Below, in pieces: positions 9,167 to 12,867 of a stretch of DNA of 12,867 bases. Every line of letters starts with the position of its first letter. Within the stretch, counting starts at the first letter, position 1. A model generated the notes under the pieces. It worked only from the letters and a program-made list of their open reading frames with translations. It did no database searches and was not told the DNA's origin. The stretch spans positions 1 to 12,867 of the forward strand of contig BLJB01000533.1 in assembly GCA_013423325.1 (NCBI GenBank). Direction: 5' to 3'. Position numbers and translations under genes: made by a program. The DNA comes from Usnea hakonensis. Taxonomy: Eukaryota > Ascomycota > Lecanoromycetes > Lecanorales > Parmeliaceae.

Positions 9167-9171
9167 GTATA
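9167..9171. repeat. Target-site duplication GTATA, right copy
   Basis: Directly follows the 3' LTR and matches 1958-1962 exactly. Confidence 0.93.
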
Positions 9172-9286
9172 CTCGTACAAGTTTAGGCCCATGAATAAAT
9201 TTCATAACTAGCCTTTAAGTAGCTATTCTAAAATAAGACGAACGGTAGATCTCTTATAGCGATATTATTATTAGCCTAGCTATATA
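9172..9286 (+). pseudogene. Gypsy integrase fragment (N-terminal zinc-binding region)
   Basis: Read in the frame of ATG 9191 this gives RPMNKFHN-PLSSYS-IRRTVDLL-RYYY-P, the N-terminal HHCC zinc-binding region of Gypsy integrase (family pattern: HD-PLAGH-G--RT--L--R-YYWP). Bases 9212-9286 match the reverse complement of 11381-11455 without gaps at about 64 of 75 positions, every difference a transition. So this is a second copy of the same or a close Gypsy family in opposite orientation. It is truncated at 9287 by an inverted Copia-type LTR. Because it abuts the Copia target duplication, the Copia element at 1963-9166 probably inserted into it. Confidence 0.8.
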
Positions 9287-9428
9287 TGTTGAAAGTAGAT
9301 ATGTGGAACACTTGTTAAGTTCATTAATTATAGAAGTATAAGAAATATGTAAGACTATTTATAAAATACTAAGGCGCCAAGGTTATATAACGAAGTTACG
9401 TAACTTAGTAAATCTTTCTATTTTAATA
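9287..9428 (-). repeat. Diverged Copia-type LTR in inverted orientation (about 142 bp)
   Basis: The reverse complement aligns along its length with the Copia LTRs. It starts (at 9428) with TATTAAAATAG, and has the acttcgtt and cttGGcGCcTTaGTATTTT blocks near 9370-9405 and the ATAGTCTTAC block near 9355. Its left end is TGTTGAAAG, not TGTCAAAAT, and there are small gaps plus non-RIP differences. It is therefore an older or sister-family copy, not a duplicate of the adjacent element. Confidence 0.75.
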
Positions 9429-9611
9429 CTTTTACTCGAGTATATTTCTTTTTCTAAAAAATTAAATTCTAACTTCTATGTTAACTCTATATTATATAAT
9501 AGTAATATTAGAGTAGTAAAGATAATATAATAATATAGTAATAAATATTAGCTATATAATAGTTTAATACTTAATTTTATAATAATATTATTATATAAAC
9601 TTTCTACTTTT
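9429..9611 (-). mobile_element. Internal remnant of the inverted Copia-type element
   Basis: Directly right of the inverted LTR, 9429-9452 resembles the reverse complement of the polypurine-tract side of the main Copia element (shared ACTCGAG core next to the LTR). So the LTR is the 3' LTR of a minus-strand element. Beyond about 9455 similarity fades into very AT-rich DNA without recognisable coding. It is cut at 9612 by the Gypsy LTR. Confidence 0.55.
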
Positions 9612-9826
9612 TGTTAGGACTGTAACTAGATATATATTAATAGTGGTATGTAACGAGGATTTAATTAATAAGGAGGTAAAATCTATATATAGGTATAAGA
9701 AGGATATAGAGGCCTAAGTAGTACTAAGGTACTAAACCCGAATAAGGAAAGTCCGAATCGGAAGGTCCGAATTAGAAGGTCCGAATCAAAAAGTAGTTAG
9801 CCTTATAAGTAGTTATACTCGTAATA
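9612..9826 (-). repeat. Gypsy 3' LTR (215 bp)
   Basis: On the plus strand it begins TGTTAGGAC and ends CTCGTAATA, from CTCGTAACA before RIP, so the ends are TGTTA and TAACA. The right border is supported by the adjacent polypurine tract. It contains four copies of a 14-15 bp unit, listed separately. Confidence 0.8.
9738..9795 (-). repeat. Four tandem 14-15 bp units inside the Gypsy LTR
   Basis: CCGAAT recurs at 9738, 9753, 9767 and 9781, spaced 15, 14 and 14 bp, within units like GGAAGGTCCGAATC. On the element's sense strand the unit contains GATTCGGACCTTCC. Tandem short units in a U3-type region are often transcription-factor sites; this is inference only. Confidence 0.8.
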
Positions 9827-9842
9827 TTACCCCCCCCCTTTA
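9827..9842 (-). other. Gypsy polypurine tract
   Basis: Nine C residues at 9830-9838 (G on the element strand) lie directly inside the LTR, the usual place and make-up of the plus-strand primer in fungal Gypsy elements. Confidence 0.75.
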
Positions 9843-10184
9843 GAAGGTATATTTATATACCTTAACTAATAATATCCCTTAAATATATAACGTTATACTA
9901 TTTAGGGACTTCTGAAATAAAGCGATTTAGATATAGATTAGTAAAATAGTTAATAAAAAGGTATTCCGATATAGAATAACTATTTAATATTTAATTTCTA
10001 AGTAGAGACGAAATTACTAAATAAAGACCTTTTATTAGCTAGATCCTTCTAAGATAAATCGAACCCTAATTATAGAGCCTTATTATAGACTTTATCTATA
10101 CTAATTTAGTTAAATATCGGAAGGTAACTTCGATATAGATTAGTACTAATAATAGTAGACTTTAGGCCTATTATTATTAGTTAA
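9843..10184 (-). other. Gypsy 3' untranslated segment between chromodomain and polypurine tract
   Basis: About 340 bp of RIP-mutated, AT-rich DNA with no motif recognised. It may contain the decayed C-terminal end of pol. Confidence 0.5.
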
Positions 10185-10375
10185 TAAGGGGCCTTTAGAT
10201 ATTATTTATAGAACTCCTAGACTACCTCTTTAGTATTATTAAATTTACTACTATCTATATAATACTATTTATTATCTTTTAAGATATTCGTCTATTTAAT
10301 CTTATACTATAGATAACTATAGTAACGGTAAGAGTCTAGTATATTATTAATATTCTATTCGTTACCCTTTAGTAG
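10185..10375 (-). pseudogene. Gypsy pol remnant, chromodomain
   Basis: In chromoviruses a C-terminal chromodomain on integrase binds modified histone H3 (H3K9me) and steers insertion to heterochromatin. The minus strand reads ILDSYRY-SYLQYKIK-TNI, then YYIDSSKFNNTKEVV-EFYK-Y. This matches the chromodomain pattern EILDSR--R-LQYRVKW-GY----WYPA-NF-NA-E-V-EFH--YP, with Trp and Gln codons now stops. Aromatic-cage Trp positions are lost to TGG-to-TAG change. It lies directly C-terminal to the integrase tail, in the expected order. Confidence 0.82.
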
Positions 10376-11930
10376 GACCTTCGGCTTTAGTAGAGATCTT
10401 TATTATCTAGGAAGAGGATTATCCGGGTACTTCTATAAATATTAGAGATAAAATATATTATAGATTTACTAGATATAAAAAAGATCTAGATAATAAAAGA
10501 TACTAACTTACTAAATAATTTTATAAAGATCTAGTTATTTATTCTCTAGATCCTTATAGAGTCTTATTATATTAATATATTTAAAAGATAGCTATACTCT
10601 ATTATTAATATTAAATAAGACTTTTTTATAATACTTATTTACTTATCTTTCTATTATAATTTAGAAGGCTTCTAAATATTTTTTATTATATTCTAGAATC
10701 TTTTCTATTCTCTTAATAATATTTTTAGCTTTTAAAATTTATAGTCTCTCCCTTATAGTCTTATAATTAGTTATATTAGAATTAAAACTTATATAGAGGT
10801 TAAATTCTTTATTTATAAAGAAAGGCGTAAATAAGGTTAAAGAGATTATATTATTATTATTAATAAACTCTATTATAGAGACCTACTTAGTTTAATTATT
10901 TTATATATAATTATAAAAGGTATAGAGGTCTCTTTTAATATTCTAATTTACTCTTTTAGTCTATCTATCTATTTAAGGGTAGTAGATAGTTAAGAGGTTA
11001 ACTTAGATTCTAAATCTTTTATATAGACTCTTCTATAAAGTAGATATAAATTATAGTTCTCTATTAAATATAATAGAGCTTAGAAGTTTATAGAGATAAT
11101 AAAGATTCTATAATAGAATCTAGATTAATAACTTAATCGAAGTATTATTATTACTCTAGAAGTATAGTACGTAATATCTCTCCTTAATAAGGCGGTAGAT
11201 AAGGGTATATATAGTATTAAAACTTTCTAAAAAAAAGAGGCCGGTAATAAAATCTATAAATATATCTTATTAATAGGCTTATAGGATTAATAGAGATATT
11301 AGTAATCTATTTATTTTACTCTAAAGCGATTTACTATATTAATAGTTATAATAATTAATAATATATTATCTAATTATTATTATATAGCTAGGCTAATAAT
11401 AATATTATTATAAAAGATCTACTATTCGTTTTATTCTAGAATAACTATTTAAGGGTTAATTATAAATCTTATTAAGTACTAAGATATATAAGGAGTCTAA
11501 GACCTATAATAAGTCTCTTTTAAAGAGTACTTTATCTACTACTTAATATTATTTAATTTTAATTCTATAAAGTTTATAAATTCTATATATAATTATATTC
11601 CTATACTTCTAGTATATAGGATTATCTTTATTAGTCTTATAAACGCGCTTAAATAGACCCGCTTCCTCCTTTATAGCGCGAATATTAATATAGTTAGATA
11701 TTAGAATTATCTAGTATTATTAGTATATCCTTTTATTCTTTTAATCTATAGAGCGAGCGTTTATTATTTTAATAAAGATATCTACCTTTAAATTACTTTT
11801 ATCTATATAGAAGATTATTTAGAAGTTAAACTTAAATAGAATATCTAGATAACGAGTTTAATAATAAATAAGCTCCTTATTTTCTATAAAGATCTTTAGA
11901 ACCTAGTAATCTATAAAGATCTAAATAGAT
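10376..11930 (-). pseudogene. Gypsy pol remnant, integrase
   Basis: Minus-strand motifs in order: the zinc-binding region IYNQPLNSYSRIKRIVDLL (about 11410-11470) with N-YN--YSKSL further on (the CHxC pair decayed to Tyr or Asn); DFITGL (11237-11257) holding the first catalytic Asp; YYP-IDR-T (about 10958-10985), from YHPQTDGQTE; and the C-terminal Gypsy block ending YPDNPLPR (10406-10429), the FHPS-L-----PLPGQ type. Stops are TAA/TAG at former Gln or Trp codons. The bridge to RNase H (about 11470-11930) shows no other motif. Confidence 0.88.
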
Positions 11931-12806
11931 AAATTAATATACTCGAGTTTAAGGTACTAATATTTAAAATATTTTATAATTACTAGTAACTCTTTATTAT
12001 AGATATAATAGTTATATTTTATAAAGATTATAATTTTACTATAGAAAGCTATTAGATAGAGTATATCCTTATTATTATATTAGAATAGAATTCTATCTAT
12101 AATAAAATTAGAAGTATTAGTTTTAAGTATAGTCTATCTTTTTAAATTAAAGTACTTTAATATTAGAGTATTAATAATTTACTTTTTAAGACTTTTAAAA
12201 GTTTTTAAGTAGATCTTATTTTATATAAAGGGGGCATCCTTTCTAATAAAGTATATTAAAGGCTTTATTAATTTTAAGAACTTATAAATAAAGTATCTAT
12301 AAAAGTTAATAAATCTAATAGAGCTTTATATCTTTTTTAGGTTTATAGAAGAAGGTTATTTAATAATAGTTTCTATCTTTTTAGGGTCTATTTAAAACTC
12401 TTTATTTAATATAATAATATTTAAAAAAAATTATCTCTTCTATATTAAATTTATACTTTTTAATATCTATTTATAGATCTATATTTCGAAGGCGAGAGAC
12501 TACTTTTTAAATATAGTCTTAATACTTTTTCCTTAATTTACTATAGATAAGAATATTATTAAAGTAGGCTTAATAAAAATTATTAAGAAATTCCTATAAT
12601 ATCTTATTAATATATTACTAGAAAGAGCTTAATCTATTAATTAGTCTAAATAGAAGAACTTTATATTTATATAATTTTAGAGTTATTATAAAAGTAGTTA
12701 AATTCTTATTTTTAAAATCTATTCTAAATTTATTAAATACTATGATAATATTTAAGCGAGTAAGATATTTATATCTTATTATCTTTCTAATAACCTCCTT
12801 TATGGG
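11931..12806 (-). pseudogene. Gypsy pol remnant, reverse transcriptase (partial) and RNase H
   Basis: The RT fragment starts at PIKEVIRKI (about 12780-12806), so the N-terminal fingers and the first catalytic Asp region are only partly present. LPFGLTN-type residues (now LLFRLIN) lie near 12634-12655, and the active site is at 12555-12566, reading YFNN in AYFNNILIYS where the family has YLDD. FINFYRYFIYKF (about 12270-12305) is the RT-RNaseH connection (FTNFYRRFI). RNase H follows: KTNTSN (12108-12125; family ETDASD), IAFYSK, NYYIYNKELL near 11983-12010 (family NY-IYDKELL). Catalytic acids are lost by G-to-A change. No frameshift was seen in the parts read. Confidence 0.92.
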
Positions 12807-12867
12807 CCGGCGACGAGATCCAGCTGTACGCGCTGCCGGCTACGAACCTGCTGCCATCGTGTACGAT
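12804..12867. other. GC-rich unmutated DNA at the window edge, identity unknown
   Basis: After ttatGGGCCGG the composition jumps to roughly 60% GC with intact CpA and TpG. The 64 bases can be translated in more than one frame without a stop, but are too short to identify. They could be host DNA, a later insertion, or another element. The break falls inside the Gypsy RT coding region. Confidence 0.6.

Larger units (their letters stand above)
9612..12803 (-). mobile_element. Truncated Gypsy-type chromovirus, RIP-inactivated
   Basis: In minus orientation (right to left) it carries partial RT, RNase H, integrase, a typical Gypsy integrase C-terminal block, a chromodomain, a polypurine tract and one LTR. 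The order RT-RNaseH-integrase-chromodomain defines chromoviruses, the common fungal Gypsy group. Everything 5' of mid-RT (protease, gag, 5' LTR) is missing at about 12803, where composition changes abruptly. CpA/TpG depletion matches that of the Copia element. The five bases left of the LTR (9607-9611, CTTTT) would be one target-duplication copy; the partner is not in the window. Confidence 0.92.

Noticed and set aside
10370..10760. Apparent plus-strand reading frame with few stops
   Set aside because: The minus strand gives the Gypsy integrase C-terminal block and PLPG-type motif here, so the plus frame is a shadow.
2100..12800. Mitochondrial or other naturally AT-rich genome segment
   Set aside because: The AT bias comes specifically from loss of CpA/TpG, and nuclear LTR retrotransposon motifs run through the whole stretch.

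Overview
The window is nuclear DNA of a filamentous ascomycete (most likely Pezizomycotina). It holds one intact protein-coding gene at the left, then about 10.8 kb of nested LTR retrotransposons destroyed by repeat-induced point mutation (RIP). Three things point to this host. The gene is a fungal Spo7-type membrane protein. Base composition is sharply two-part: ordinary sequence up to about 2090, then roughly 25-30% GC to about 12803. In the AT-rich part the dinucleotides CpA and TpG are almost absent while TpA is everywhere, which is the classic RIP signature.

Layout. 1-407: upstream region of the gene, with two candidate upstream ORFs. 408-1619 (+): intronless Spo7-like gene, 403 aa. 1620-1957: ordinary intergenic DNA. 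1963-9166 (+): a full-length Ty1/Copia element with 139-bp LTRs, a perfect 5-bp target-site duplication (GTATA), a primer-binding site matching the anticodon arm of initiator tRNA-Met, dead gag and pol genes in Copia order (PR-IN-RT-RNaseH), and a possible extra reading frame after RNase H. 9172-9286 (+): a piece of Gypsy integrase into which the Copia element appears to have inserted. 9287-9611 (-): a diverged Copia-type LTR and a little of its internal DNA, inverted. 9612-about 12803 (-): a Gypsy-type chromovirus with a 215-bp 3' LTR, polypurine tract, chromodomain, integrase, RNase H and part of reverse transcriptase, cut off inside RT. 12804-12867: an abrupt return to GC-rich unmutated sequence of unknown identity.

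No transposon gene can work. Catalytic aspartates have become asparagines (YVDD-type to YINN in Copia; YLDD-type to YFNN in Gypsy), and Gln and Trp codons have become stops. After RIP-type changes are set aside, the two Copia LTRs are identical and pol shows no frameshift over 3.5 kb, so this copy was inactivated soon after it inserted. The Spo7-like gene ends only about 340 bp from this presumably heterochromatic block and shows no RIP damage.

I found no new defence or metabolic system. The points most worth following up are the unexplained frame after the Copia RNase H, the half-tRNA primer site, the one-sided sparing of the left LTR, and the abrupt junction at about 12803.
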